From the NCBI GenBank assembly GCA_963924555.1, contig OZ004584.1:4029001-4093000 (forward strand): a stretch of 64,000 nucleotides of DNA, given 5' to 3'. The notes under the pieces were generated by a model. The model had not been told where the DNA came from, did not search any database, and saw nothing but the letters and a program-made list of their open reading frames with translations. The translations under genes were made by a program, and so were the position numbers. Positions 49,612 through 61,612 of the stretch are shown one piece after another. How positions within the stretch are numbered: the first letter of the stretch is position 1; each line of letters begins with the position of its first letter. Source of the stretch: Crambe crambe (lineage: Eukaryota > Porifera > Demospongiae > Poecilosclerida > Crambeidae).

Positions 49612-52600
49612 TTATTCTCCAGTAGCTTCATTGGGAGTTCCATCATCATAAAAATCAAATGGCAGTAGATATTTCTCTTCGATTAAAGAATACATTGAAA
49701 GATTTGGAGAAGTAAAATTTTTCATACGGGCAGATGGAATAACAAAGACAAGTTTCCATGAAGTTGTTTTTGGAAATTGCTCCAATAACTTTTCCAGCCT
49801 CTTGGCACTGTGCGTTTTGGCAATGGTAATCTGAAAAATCCAAGGTGGCATTGCTAAGTCCATCCCTGCTTTGTTACCTTCAAATGGTACATATAACGTG
49901 TGTTCTTTAGGAGTCTCAAATGTCTGCATGGATGTAAAAAAAATTCTCTCTTTAACAGCTGGAACTTCTTGATCAGACTCAGACAATTTTCCTCCTTCAA
50001 TTTTCTTAGCTCTTATAGGAAGATGTGTATTAGCAGAAACTTTAAAGAGAACTTCTGAAACGTGAGTCTCGTACGCTCTTCCCAAAAGAATTGGATCTCC
50101 CATTGTCTTCCAATCCACTTCCAGGTTACGGATTCTATCTGTTACGAGTGATGTGATATGTTGCGATGGAAAGGAACAAGTGCATTTTGTATAATCAATA
50201 CATTCTTCATTCTCAATAGGATTTCTGTGTACAATCCATTGCCACGAATCGTATTCTTGCTTTGTGTAGCAAGAATCAGTTACTTCATTGATAATATGAA
50301 TTAGAGTCTCGTTAGATAACAAAGATTCTAGACTTCTTTGAAGTGCCTCTTCAGCTCTTTCAGTATGCGAAAAACACATAGAACGTATAGATCCTCCCCA
50401 TTTCTTGAATCTTTCATCAAAACGATCAAGAGCAAATGGATAAAGTTTTTCAATACAATCTTTCAATTCATCCTCATGCCAGGGTGGCATATAGCAATCT
50501 CTCAGAGTAACTCTTGGGAAATTACCTACACGTTTTTTTGATGGTGAAACAAATAAAATTGTAACAGCATCTGAAGGCCCTGGTGAGTAAGACGTATCGG
50601 GATCCACCAGAAATACCACATCATCTTTCAAATAATCTTCCACGGCTTCACCAGAGATTTTCACATATTTATCACCAGGACGTGATAGTATGGTATGATT
50701 ACCCGCTCTCGCAATGACAGTATTGTCTTTTATTAACTGGTGATAAACATAGCCTAAAAAATACGACTTTCCAATCCCAGGCGTTCCAGTTATGCGAATG
50801 GCACTCTTTTTAAATGCTTTATATCTTCTAAATTCGGCAATATCTTCACGTATTATGGACAGTATTTCTGTATAAGCCTTCCGAACATAAATGGCTTCAA
50901 GGCCCAATTCCTTTGGTAGATCTTCAATAGTTATACCTGTAAAATTAAATTGTTACATTATGGCTAAAGAATATCTGCAAATGTATCACCCCTCACCCAT
51001 AAACCATATTTTTTTTTGTGAGTGTGAAAGTAGCTATTTGGGAAGGGAGATAAAAAAGTAATCAATACCAATACAGGGAGTATGATAATACTAGCATTCA
51101 AAGACTGAACATCTACCAGCTTAGACTAAAGTAGAAAGGCTTCAACTAAAGCTAGTTATATATAATAGTCAGTTATGAAAGCTTTGTACACCACTTATAC
51201 GCTCGGAAATATGAACTAACTAAGCTATCTACGCTACCATCTTGTTGGGCTTTAGTTGGCACTTTGTAGCGCCAGGTAAGAAGAAACTGACTGTCTATCC
51301 ATTGGCTTTTCAGTAATATGTGGGCGGGACAGGAAATAAATTCATGTAGGGATGAGACGGATGGCTGCACACGCCTGCATACAAAAGTGAAATTCTAGTT
51401 CCCCCACTTAGACTTAGGGGGGTCTGACATGACTACAAGTAAGGCTAAGCACTAATAACAGGAACATTATTGTGGAAAACGAGCCGAAAAACCACAAAAG
51501 GTTAGGAATGCAACTTTGTGCAGGTAGTATGTGAGCCATACAAGCAGGAAAAGTAAATAATTCATTCAAGTGCATGTAGCTATAATAGCTAGTATAGGTA
51601 GCACTCCTGAAGAAAACAATGTAGGCTATCTATAATTATTTCCAGCGCCAGATAGAGAGCCTATTTGAGAGCCAGTGTCACCTGAAAAGCCAGACCCCGA
51701 TGCAGAGTCTTTCTGTCCATGCGGTACTGTTGGTCGAGTGATCTCTCATCCCATGGTGAGGCGGCCCTGATCCTGGACTCGGGAGAATCTGGCTCTCTCT
51801 CTCAACGATGCACTTTGGACTCGTCTGGATCTCAACTCTTTTTTGTACCGGAGGTCTGCTAGCTACATTATTCTCTGGAGTTAGTCTCGCTCGTCCTACC
51901 AGATGTAGTGGGTGGGGCTGTGTATGTATCCGTATACTTGCAGGTGCCCGTAAATCAAGAGTCCGTACTTGGCTTGTTGTTTCCTCATGGTCTGGGGTAG
52001 ACAGCTACGGATGGAATTAGGAAATCTTCGAAAAATGAAGTGATCAGCGCTTTCAGCAGTTCATTCTAAAGCTAGAAATTCATGTATCAAGGAAGCTAGG
52101 TTATATATAGACAATTTGATCCGTAGTTGTCTTATAAGTATGGAAAGGAAGGATGTGAAACTATTTTCAACATTGTAAGTTTAGCACAAAAAAAGTAGTT
52201 TTTTTTAACTTCAAACGGTCGGTAGCTGCCCCATTTTTTCCTAGTTCTTGGGAGATCAGCGACCTTAGATGGCCTTTGTAGCAAGTTTCGGTCGGTCCCT
52301 AGCAACCTGCAAAACAAGTGCGTGGGCGGGATGTTGGAGCCCCCTTAACAAAAGCTGCTGTATTATCCAGCCTACTAGAGCCCACTACAAAGTGCAGACC
52401 AAGATTCAGGACCAGGGAGCTTACCGTTTCAGAAATACGGCAAGCAGGCTTCTTCTTCTTAGACAATCATCTCTCTCGATACAGCTACGATTTCTGTCCA
52501 CTCCAAATTCTACCAGCTATGATCTTTTGTACTTGTCAATCCTTGACTAACTTAATTATTGGAAGCCATTTTTTCTCTCGATAATACGCATGCGCATGTA

Positions 52601-53619
52601 TTGGATATCAGCTAGCTAGAGCTGAGCTAGATATGCAATTTCTTGAGATTTATAGTCCTCCAATAGCATAGCGGCCAAATGATTTTATTAGCGAGTGAAG
52701 GCTTGAATGAAAAAAATGAAGGGATGACTATTTCTTGGAAACAAGGGTAGGGATGAAGGATGGAAATGGGATCAATCTTTGTTCTGTATATCCAGCCAAC
52801 AATCCCTACATATGTGCACCATTATCTGAAGCTACCCGACGTATATGTAGGGATTGTTGGTTGGATATACAGAACAAAGATTGATCCCATTTCCATCCTT
52901 CATCCCTACCCTTATTTCCTTACTTTTTTGAGCAATGATCATCACATACACTTTTTTCATTTCATGGAAATGTTTATTAATAGCTAACTATTCCTACTTC
53001 ACTCCCATGACAGGGCAAGATGAGATATAAAGGAAGTGAAGTAGGAATAGTTAGCGCATAGTAAAGTAGCGCATCAGGCTTGATTCACAACCAGACTAGT
53101 GCCTAAGGTTTATGCTTTGAGCATCAAGAGACCAACATCAAGATTCAGTTGCGAGGTCAAGGTCCAAGAATCACGTGTACGGGGCGGGGCATAAAAATGT
53201 CTGCCTCATTGTCAGGTTGAAAGCTAACAAGTTGAAAAATGACGTGCTATTTTTGAACATATCAAGTTAAAGGTAAAGGATTATAGCGAAGTCATTTCTG
53301 AGTAGATTGGTACAAAAATTATAGCATTTGAATGAACCATTTCTGAAATTGATGATGATGAACAATTAGATGAAAACGGCGATTTTAGAAGTCACTGTAA
53401 AATGTTCTTTGCTCTTCATATTTGAGCCCTATCATATTGAAGGTGTTCTGTCTTCAAGTTAGGAGTTGCTGACTGCAGGAGGTAAGCTAACTACTCCAAT
53501 GGAGCATCCGTGCCACCCCTACTTATCGTACTCTCTGTTAAGTATAATAATGGATTTAGCTAATGGTGTATTTACTAACCCCATTCTTCATTGCTGCCTG
53601 GACTTGCAGACGTAGACAT
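49612..53619 (-). CDS. Crinkler-like P-loop NTPase with nuclease-like C-terminus
   Basis: Exon 1 is 53619-53580 (MSTSASPGSNEEW plus one base) with donor GTTAGT. Exon 2 is 50936-49612 with acceptor TTTTACAG. Joined, they give 454 residues. Walker A GTPGIGKS lies at residues 64-71 and Walker B VFLVDPD at 121-127. The C-terminal third (about 300-430) has the pattern seen in Crinkler/RHS-type nucleases: KKIEGG, LYVPFEGNKAGMD with Asp373, then WIFQITIAKTHSAK with Gln382. The N-terminal ubiquitin-like header of oomycete Crinklers is absent. The family combines an NTPase with a restriction-endonuclease-like fold and is known both as effectors and as transposon-linked genes. The exon 1 link across a 2.6 kb intron is inferred from phase and splice sites. 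A 3' fragment of a sister gene lies 9.6 kb to the left. Confidence 0.7.
52743..52914. mobile_element. Near-perfect hairpin of about 172 bp
   Basis: The left arm from AAGGGTAGGGATGAAGG and the right arm ending CCTTCATCCCTACCCTT pair over about 70 bp with one mismatch seen. The loop is about 25 bp. Outer bases (ttggaaacaa and ttatttcct) extend the pairing imperfectly. Probably a young foldback MITE; no target duplication is clear. Confidence 0.8.
52983..53055. repeat. Hairpin, 24-bp arms
   Basis: GCTAACTATTCCTACTTCAC and its inverse at 53032-53055, one mismatch, loop about 25 bp. It lies only 69 bp from the larger hairpin. Confidence 0.85.
53070..53300. repeat. Dispersed repeat (second copy 60145-60400)
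   Basis: Shares blocks such as 'aaccagactagtgcc', 'aagaatcacgtgtac' and 'catcaagagaccaacatc'-like phrases with 60145-60400, same orientation, with indels. Non-coding. Confidence 0.8.
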
Positions 53620-54099
53620 ACTCTCAACTGTTGTAACAGCAGTCTACAAAACAGAAACAAACCATTAGTGACTGTTTGCTCTTAGCTTATCACACATATA
53701 GTGACATGAATACATCAGCTACGGTTGACAGAGCACTTGATTACATGGATAATTTAATGAGCTCATTCCGAGTATTATGTACAGTGTGTTCTCTATAATC
53801 AACTAGCTCAATAACTTGGGGTGACTAATTACATACCAAGTGGAGAAAAAAAATATACATAATGCAAAGCGCATTTCTTCCCAGCACTTCGCTGCCATCA
53901 CGGATCTCTAAAGTACCTTTGTCCTTCTCCATGCTATTAACTTAGAGCGCCTAACTCTACTTCGTTTTGGACTGCACATCAGGTCACTACCGTCTCCATG
54001 TTGGCAATGTTTACCATATAAACAACCTAAGAACACGTGCAAGCAGAGTTTCTCACCTGTAGCTTGATTGCAGACGGAGATGAGATGCTAACCAGTGCA

Positions 54100-55205
54100 C
54101 AGTGCTCCAAACTTGGAGTGGATTTTTTTTAATTAGCTTATTCTTCTTGAACTACAGGTTCTGGAAGACCGAAACTTGGTACAGATGTAAAGACACCCTT
54201 CTACATCATATATAATGTCATTGAAAGTGAAACTGTCCTTTTATTCTTCATTGCATTGTGCGCATACTTTTAGGTCCGTAGTACAAAAAGTGTTTAGAAC
54301 AAGATTTCCACATTTGTTAAGGTCTATTATCAACTGCACTTGGACCAAAGTTTAAGGTCAACCACTATCCAGAACCATGGTACCAAGTAAGTTCCCACAA
54401 ACTGCAACAAAGGAAAGAATTTTTCAGAAAAACCAAACTGTTTAGGCCATAACTCCCCTAAAATTAATATTGTAGTTAAGGTCACTTACCGGGTGGTCTA
54501 GCCAAAACAACACTCGCAGTTAAAATTTTCTACGTCATCAGTTTGCAGCACACCCCTTGACCTTCAAACCGAGGCACACCTAGCACTCAAAACTCGGTTC
54601 GAATAACTGGTATCGAAGAAGAGAGGTTGTAAGGTTGTTATCTCAGACTCTTACCAACATTTTTGATGCTATAATGCGAGAAGCTGTACTGCCAAGGCTG
54701 GAGAAAATATCTAAGCGCGCAACTGGCAGTAAATTGCCTCTTGTGATGTAACCACTGCACATATTTTTAACTGGTGACGTGACGTACAGACATCATCTGA
54801 CCACATCGTTTTTTGGCTGTACCACCCAGTATGAAACTTACACGATCTCAAGAACCAGAGATGATTAAGAGTCCAAACCTGGTACCGAGTAAGCTGTGTT
54901 GTAGATGCATAGCATATCTCAGTAAGAGACCCTAACTACAATATTTAGGACTAAAAAAATTGGTTTTTCTGAAAAAAGGTTACCTTAACTATAACAAATG
55001 TGGAAATCCTGTTCTAAAAGCTTTGTACTACGGACCTAAAAGTATGCAAGCACAATTTCACTTTCAATGACATTTCATTCCATATATATGATGTAGAAGG
55101 GTGTCTGTACATCTGTACCAAGTTTCAGTCTTCCAGAACCTTGTAGTTCAAGAAAAATAAGCACAAAAAAGGACCAAAAATCTACTCTCTAAGTTTGGAG
55201 CACTG
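54100..55205. mobile_element. 1.1 kb inverted-repeat element, hAT-like ends
   Basis: The left end CAGTGCTCCAAACTTGGAG is matched by the inverse at the right end (AAGTTTGGAGCACTG). Pairing continues with gaps for about 250 bp: 54160-54250 with 55060-55150 and 54270-54330 with 54990-55045. The CAGTG start fits hAT elements. No transposase and no clear target duplication. Confidence 0.75.
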
Positions 55206-55319
55206 CATACGTGCAAGTCTTGTGGCCATCACAGTTACTTCAATTGTAAGGTTTGCAAAAAATGTACCTCTCTCCTTCAGTAAGAAAACTGTATAAGTAG
55301 CTAAAGAATACAATGTATG

Positions 55320-55545
55320 TAAGCTCTTCTGGAGGGAACTGGTGCCAGCGAGGTTACTCTGTAGGCCATTCTGGAGGGCACTGGTAGTTCTGGAGATAGG
55401 TCCAAGGGCACTGGTGCCAGTGATGGTTACTCTGTAGGCCGTTCTAGAGGCCGTTCTGGAAGGGCATAGACATTTCTGGACGTAGACCCAAGGGCACTGG
55501 TACCAGTGGAGGTTACTCGGTTGTTCTGGAGGGCACTGGGCTCTC
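55320..55545. repeat. Imperfect tandem repeat (units of about 60 bp)
   Basis: Words 'tctggagggcactgg', 'ggttactctgtaggcc' and 'caagggcactgg' recur three to four times. The minus-strand frame across it (55182-55643) is proline-rich and repeat-driven and is not called as a gene. Confidence 0.7.
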
Positions 55546-55589
55546 TGAAGGTAATAAATCGTTACTGTGATAAACTGGTTCAGGGGTTC

Positions 55590-55640
55590 ATTTGGGGGGG
55601 GGGGGGGGGGCGAAGGGGGGCATTTGCCCCCCCCCCTCGG
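55590..55640. repeat. G-run next to C-run
   Basis: About 18 G, then a short spacer with a further G-run, then about 11 C. The length is likely unreliable in any read set. Confidence 0.8.
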
Positions 55641-55854
55641 CAATGGTTCGCCCCCTTGGGATTTCAGTAATATTAACTAAATGATACAACAAGCCTACTA
55701 TTCTTAGTTAGATAGCATGGCTGAGTCCCTCAAGGCTAAGAGTCATTACAAAGAATAGATCAAAGGATGTCTGGGAATAGGTACCAGCTCTGGAGCTGGT
55801 ATAGCTTCCTCTGCACACATATTGATAGGTACAGGAATGTCCATTGATAATACA

Positions 55855-56393
55855 TACCGTATAGCGGGTATATTTCGAGGGGTGAAAGTTTAGCAGACTT
55901 CGCGATTTCTCTTCTGTCTGCAAATATTTAACCACGCGAATCACGTGGAAGAAATTTAGTCTTGGGCCAGCTAGAGTTTATTGCGTGTGTCTGACTCTAC
56001 AACAGATAGACTCACCTCGCTGTACGTAGTCTAGTATATCTATGGTATGATGAGCTCGAGGCGGCAGAACATCTATCATAATCGCTATGCGGCCACGGCA
56101 AAAAGATCGCTGCACTTCACTAACTACGGCACTCCAGATATCGTTTTAAATTTAATTTGTCTATAAAGTAGTCTCAAACGAAAGATGGCCTAGACTTGCA
56201 TACCATCGAAGTTTAGCTAGCTAGCTAGGTGTTTGTGCACCCGCGCACATGGCCAGCTGGTTTGCTAGCCGACAAGTTGGTTTTTTTTGTTGTTTTTTCC
56301 AAAAATCTAAACCGCAAATGATTTTCCCGTGAAATAGACAAAAATGTCTGATCATGAAACTTTCGCCCCTTGAAATATACCCGCTATACGGTA
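55855..56393. mobile_element. TA-flanked MITE, 539 bp (copy 1)
   Basis: Ends TACCGTATAGCGGGTATA and TATACCCGCTATACGGTA are perfect inverted repeats, with further pairing (tttcgaggggtgaaagttt) to about 45 bp. TA at both ends is the target duplication. Copy 2 is at 59015-59564. No coding capacity. Confidence 0.9.
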
Positions 56394-57535
56394 TGTCATT
56401 GTTAATATCATCAAGTGGGTGCACTTTATCCAAAAAGGCGTGGTCTGGGAAAAATGGGCATGGTTAGGTCCCAAAATTTTCCATGCACAAGCATACCAAT
56501 ATGCTTGCCCCCCTTATTTTGCTCAACCCTCCTCCCTTGGGTATAATCCTAAATAAAACCCTGTGGTTTACCTCTTCTTCCATCTGAGCCTCATCATGTT
56601 AAATAAATTTTGTGCAGGTCGAATCATGCCCTTGTCTTCCTACCACCACAACACATTATCATTCCTACTGCACCTCCACCGCTGCCCACCACAAGACCAA
56701 AGATATTACCGTATAACTTGTATGCTGCTCTACTTGGTACGTAGGTTACGCTTGAAATTACATACCAAGTAGAAAATTAAATGATGTGAAATTATTAAAC
56801 AATGTAATGTTTCTGCTCTTACATGCACTCTAGAGCTTCATTCTTTCCATCTCAGTACTTACTACTGTCATAACAGAGCCGGAAATTACATGCCATCTTC
56901 CGGCCATTGCCCAGCAAACACTGGTAGTGAGGCCGGCGGAACGGAACACTATTTTCCCCCTATATACGTAATTTCTTAATATTGCTATTATTGGTGACCC
57001 TTACCTAATAAAAGCACGATCGATCAGTTTAGAGCATAGACTAAAGTAGAAGGCTTTTCTAGAGCAATGCACGGAAAATCCAAGAACAGGGAGTTGTGTA
57101 GGAAATCACCAAAAACTTTCCAGCTTATACGCTTGCAAATATAAACCAAATAAGCTCTCTATGCTACCTTTGGCTCTTACCTAGGCTCTAGAAAAAAATA
57201 ATGATATAAAAAAATAATGTTTCTGCTCTTACACACCCCCTAGAGCTTCAATTTACTTACTACTGTCATAATAGAGCTGGAAATCACATGGTATCTTCTC
57301 TTATTCAGCCATTGCCCAGCAAACACCGAAAGTGAAGCCAGCGGAATGGAACGCCATTTTTTTTCATAGATACATAATTTGACGTCACATACTACATAAT
57401 TTTTGCCTCAGCACCAAAGTGCCGAGGCGCAGTGCTGGAGGCGACTATGTGTGCGTGGTACGTACGTCCTATTAGTAGCACGCGCAAACATATGCACGTG
57501 ACCTTGACCTTATAGTCACATGCAGCTCAGCAGTT
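56394..57535. repeat. Non-coding, decayed dispersed repeats
   Basis: Blocks about 56870-56960 and 57260-57355 share 'attgcccagcaaacac' and related words. A third relative is near 58235-58295 and a more distant one at 51100-51330. No gene is recognised. Confidence 0.6.
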
Positions 57536-58560
57536 AGCATCTGAAAAAGAGCCTACAAGAAAGTTTAATAGCAAGAACAGAAGCTACAAATCACTAGAGT
57601 AATCGTGAGAAAGCAGAAAGAGAGCCAAGCAGCAAGAGCAGAGGCAGTAGGTAAGTAAATGATTAATCTCGTGGGCAGACTAGTAAACGATCATCTGAGA
57701 AAGTACAGGGAGCAAGAAAACCAACATGAAACAGCAGAGTAGAGGATATAAAGCTCAAGATTCTAAAAAAGCAGCAAGAGAGCCTACAAGAAAGCCTTAA
57801 ATAGCAATCGAGAACAGAAGCTACAAAGTCACTAGTCCTAAGGAAAAGCAGACAAAACTAAGCAAACAAGCAGCAAAGAAAGTCATTGATGTGACAATTA
57901 TAGAATGACATGCATGTAAAATAAGATCTTCAGTATAATTATAATATTATAGGTAAACACAGCGAAAAAGAAATTGAAATCATCATAGCCAAGTCTACTA
58001 GCTACATGCCAGCAAAGAAAGTCATTGATGTGACAATTATAGAATGATGACATGCATGTAAAAAAAGATCTTCAGTCTTCAGTATAATTATAACACAGCG
58101 AAAAAGAAATCAGTGAAAAATCATGCATTATAGCCAAGTCTACTACATGCCGAGGCATCAAGTCTTTTTGAAGTGAACTAAGCTATATATGCTACCTTCA
58201 GAACTTGCTACTGTTATAAAAGAGCTATATCTTCTCCATTGCTCAGCGAATGCTGGTAGCTCAGTAAGACCAGCAGAATGACATTTCCCCCTAGCTACGT
58301 AATTAGATGTACATACTAATGCTGGCGACCCTTTCTCAATTCATGCATGTGAGACAGTTCTAGAGCTTATGAATACAGCACTAAAGCTAGCTAGTCAGCC
58401 ATGAAAGTTTCGTGCACAGGGAATCAAACAGCAGAGTTGTGTGGAAAAATCACCAACAACTAAAGTGGGCTTTTCCAGCTTGTAAACTAAACTATTAGTG
58501 CTACCTTGTTGCTTGTACCTTGCATTCTTCATAGTATGAACTAGCAGCTAGCTAGCCGAA
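57536..58560. repeat. Tandem and dispersed repeats, no gene
   Basis: A unit of about 135-140 bp beginning 'agcaaagaaagtcattgat' occurs at about 57875 and 58012. A second phrase ('agcctacaagaaag ... aacagaagctacaaa') occurs at 57550 and 57780. No coding frame. Confidence 0.7.
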
Positions 58561-59014
58561 CTGGCCAGATTGATGGAAACCCCACCCTTTGAATAGCTTA
58601 TTCATGTGATGACCTTTACCAAATAATCTAGCTAACTGCTCAAAAATATACGTGGTTGGCCCTTGTTACATACCAAGTAGAAAAACTAAATGATGTCATC
58701 TGAGAAACCAGCTCATAGAGGCTATTAGTTTCGACTAAGGCTCTCAAAAATCAGTGTTACCAAGGCTATCATCTAGCCTTTGCACATGAGGGACATGAGA
58801 GGGGCGGAGTCACAGGTGCCCCATCTATCGATCGTGAGCTAGCTAGGCAGCAAGAATAACCTTCCAGCCCACAATGAAGATTTCTCCAGCCCTAGGTTAG
58901 CTATTAAGCATTAGAGAGCTACTCACCCTAAAGCACGAGTGAGCAGCCTACACTATGTAGCTGGCTAAAAATTTATGAAACTTAATTAACAACAGATTAT
59001 CTAGCTAAAACACT
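58561..59014. other. No gene recognised
   Basis: Short frames only; no repeat boundary identified. Confidence 0.4.
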
Positions 59015-59564
59015 TACCGTATAGTGGGTATATTTCGAGGGGTGAAAGTTTCGCGGATTTCGCGATTTCTCTTCTGTCCGCGAATATTTAACCACGCGAA
59101 TCACGTGGAAGAAATTTGGCAAATCATAATCTTGGGCCAGCTAGAGTTCATTGCACTCTACAACGGATAGACTCACCTCGCTGTACGTAGTCTAGTATAT
59201 CTATGGTATGATGAGCTCGAGGCGGCAGAACATCATCATCGCTATGCGGCCACGGCAAAAAGATTGCTGCACTTCACTAACTACGGCACTCCAGATATCT
59301 TTTAAAATTTAACCTGTCTAAAAAGTAGTCTCAAACGACGAAAGATGGCCTAGACTTGCATGCCATCGAAGCTTTAGCTAGCTAGCTAGGTGTTCGTGCA
59401 CGCGTATAGCCAGCTGGCTTGCTAGCCGGCCAAGTTTTTTTTTATTTGTTTTTTTTATTTTTTATTTTTTTCAAAATCTAAACCGCGAATGATTTCCCCG
59501 CGAAATAGACAAAAAGGTCTAATCGCGAAACTTTTGCCCCTCGAAATATACCCGCTATACGGTA
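59015..59564. mobile_element. TA-flanked MITE, 550 bp (copy 2)
   Basis: Same family as 55855-56393, with one change in the left end (tagtgggt for tagcgggt), an intact right end and an expanded T-run near 59435-59470. Confidence 0.9.
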
Positions 59565-60920
59565 TTCACAGAAAAGAGTTAGCACAAGATTATCAGGCAT
59601 GGGAGTAAATGTATTATTCACAGGACTCACTAAATTTTCGTTACACAAATCATAATAAATGTTGTTACATCATCAAACAAAATGGCCGACCAAAAAATTC
59701 AAGATTCTGTTGCATTACTCATCCAATACTAGAGAATCACTCCTGATTATGAAGAAGTGATGTGTCCGTATGGCAAGCAACACAACCAGCAGTCTTGTCT
59801 ACCAAAGAAACCAGTAGAGTCTTTGCTATCAAATGTGTCTCACCACAAGCTTGGCTATTTACGCTGATTTTCACTGATTAAGCCTATGGAGCAGTCGGCT
59901 GATCTGCTAGCTAGCTACATAGAATATACTTATCTAGACAATAACTTGATTACATCATTCATTATGTAAGTGATTACTAAATCATTATCATTTCCACTAC
60001 GAAATATTTGATCAACTATCTGCAAAAATTTAACCCTTCAAAATATAATGTTATCACAATCACATTAAAGCTTTTAAAGAAATACCTTGACTTCAGCATG
60101 TATATCTTGAACACATTACTGATTATGTACCTGATATACTGTTGCATCAAGGCTTGATTCATAACCAGACTAGTGCCTAGGGTTTACACTCTGAGTCAAG
60201 AGACCAACATCAAGAGAGAAAGCTAATGACAGATTCGCTAGTCAGTTGTGAGGTCAAGGTCCAAGAATCACGTGTACAGGGGCGGGGCATAAAAATGTCT
60301 GCCACATTGTAGGTCGACAAGTTCGAAAATGACATTCTATTTTTGACCACGTCAAGTTAAAGGTAAAAGATTATAATATAGCGCAGTCAATGTTGAGTAA
60401 CCAACTGCAAAACCATTATAGACTTTCTGCCACCCAAAATGGCGAGCGCCTCATGTGACATCAAAAAGATGTCATTGAATACGTCATTTGCATAACCTCT
60501 AATCACACACAAGATCTATTTATAGGCTAGCTCAAAGCTACTCAAAACAAGCTTATTTCTCCTCGAGCAAGTATAAAAACAGAAGATAAACTGAGTATAA
60601 TCAGCAAGCGAGCGAGCCACACACTTGTGATGCAAATTGAGATTCTATATTTGGTACGTCAATAGCTAGTGTGCATGCTCCAACGTTAATAATACTGCGC
60701 AGGCTCCAAACTCATTGCTAGGAAACTAAAAGTATCAACCGGAAAGGAGAGCTCTAAAGCAAAGGACCAAAGAAAACAAAGCTTTGCTCGCTCCCCCAAC
60801 AATGCATGAGCATTCACTAGTGGATAGCATGCGCAGAACATGTAGGTTCCTCATCAAATTTGAGGACGCGTACGCGTGCGTACGTGCGTAGACTTCACTT
60901 AATTTTTTTTTTTTTTGCTG
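59565..60920. other. No gene recognised
   Basis: Holds the second copy of the 53070-53300 dispersed repeat (60145-60400). A 'gtataaaa' word at about 60571 could be a TATA box, but no gene start follows that I can support. Confidence 0.4.
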
Positions 60921-60924
60921 CCTC

Positions 60925-61545
60925 TTAGCTGCATGCAATCGATAGCGATTGTCCTTTCATGAAGGAGCTTACTGCTTCTATTTGTTTGACTTTTAGAATT
61001 GAATAGCCAAGCCTACCAGACTCTCTCTTCTGCGTGTGAGAGTCTGGCCCGCGCGAGACTATATTTTTGGAGCAATTCCCAGAGAACTGCTCTATCTTAA
61101 TCCCACCACACACACAACTAAAGCAACGTAGCACACTCGTATAAATAACAATCTCAGTTTGAATCTCACGTTGTGTCTTGTCAGTAAGATGAGGAGTCCT
61201 CCTAGATCCAGGCACTTGCTCGCGGCGTGGCGGCAAGTCAAGTCAAGTCACGATCACGTGCATAGGTATACGTGCGCTGATGTCATATAGTTACATGGGG
61301 GCGCCGGCCGGCCGGCCATGCCACAGCTACAGAACGAATAAGTAATAATTAGGTGGAGATCTGCTGAGTAAGCAGCAGCGCGCGCACAGCGCACTCGCGT
61401 CATTGTACGTCATGACTCAGTCGAAATAGTGCGAGCAAAAAGATGGTTCAAGATTGGACGGCTATAAGTATTCAAGTCATACAAATAGAAGCAGTAAGCT
61501 CCTCCATGAAAGATCGATTGCATGCAGCTAGATATAAAGAGGCAG
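60925..61545. repeat. Inverted repeat, arms about 85 bp
   Basis: About 60928-61010 and 61455-61540 are inverted copies (gagcttactgcttctatttg, tgcatgcaatcgat). The inside is CpG-rich (ggcgccggccggccggcc near 61301), unlike the rest of the window, and has an AAGTC run at about 61234-61250. The minus-strand frame 60925-61236 overlaps the arm and is not called. Confidence 0.65.
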
Positions 61546-61612
61546 CATTGGCAGCCTCTGAAGGATTGATCCTTGCTTCATGCATTCTGTCGAAATGAAC
61601 TCAATTAAGCTG

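Larger units (their letters stand above)
50937..53579. other. Intron of Crinkler-like gene, repeat-rich
   Basis: Contains a decayed repeat related to 56850-57380 and 58190-58560 (about 51100-51330), two hairpins (52743-52914 and 52983-53055) and a dispersed repeat (53070-53300) seen again at 60145-60400. Short frames here are not called. Confidence 0.5.

Noticed and set aside
39960-50100. The two Crinkler-like regions as terminal repeats of one large transposon
   Set aside because: They are direct, not inverted, and similarity stops at about 40482 without matching ends; kept only as a flanking association.
55182-55643. 153-codon proline-rich minus-strand frame
   Set aside because: Driven by a G-run and an imperfect tandem repeat, and runs into the end of an inverted-repeat element.
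60925-61236. 103-codon minus-strand frame
   Set aside because: Overlaps an inverted-repeat arm, no domain, CpG-rich flank.
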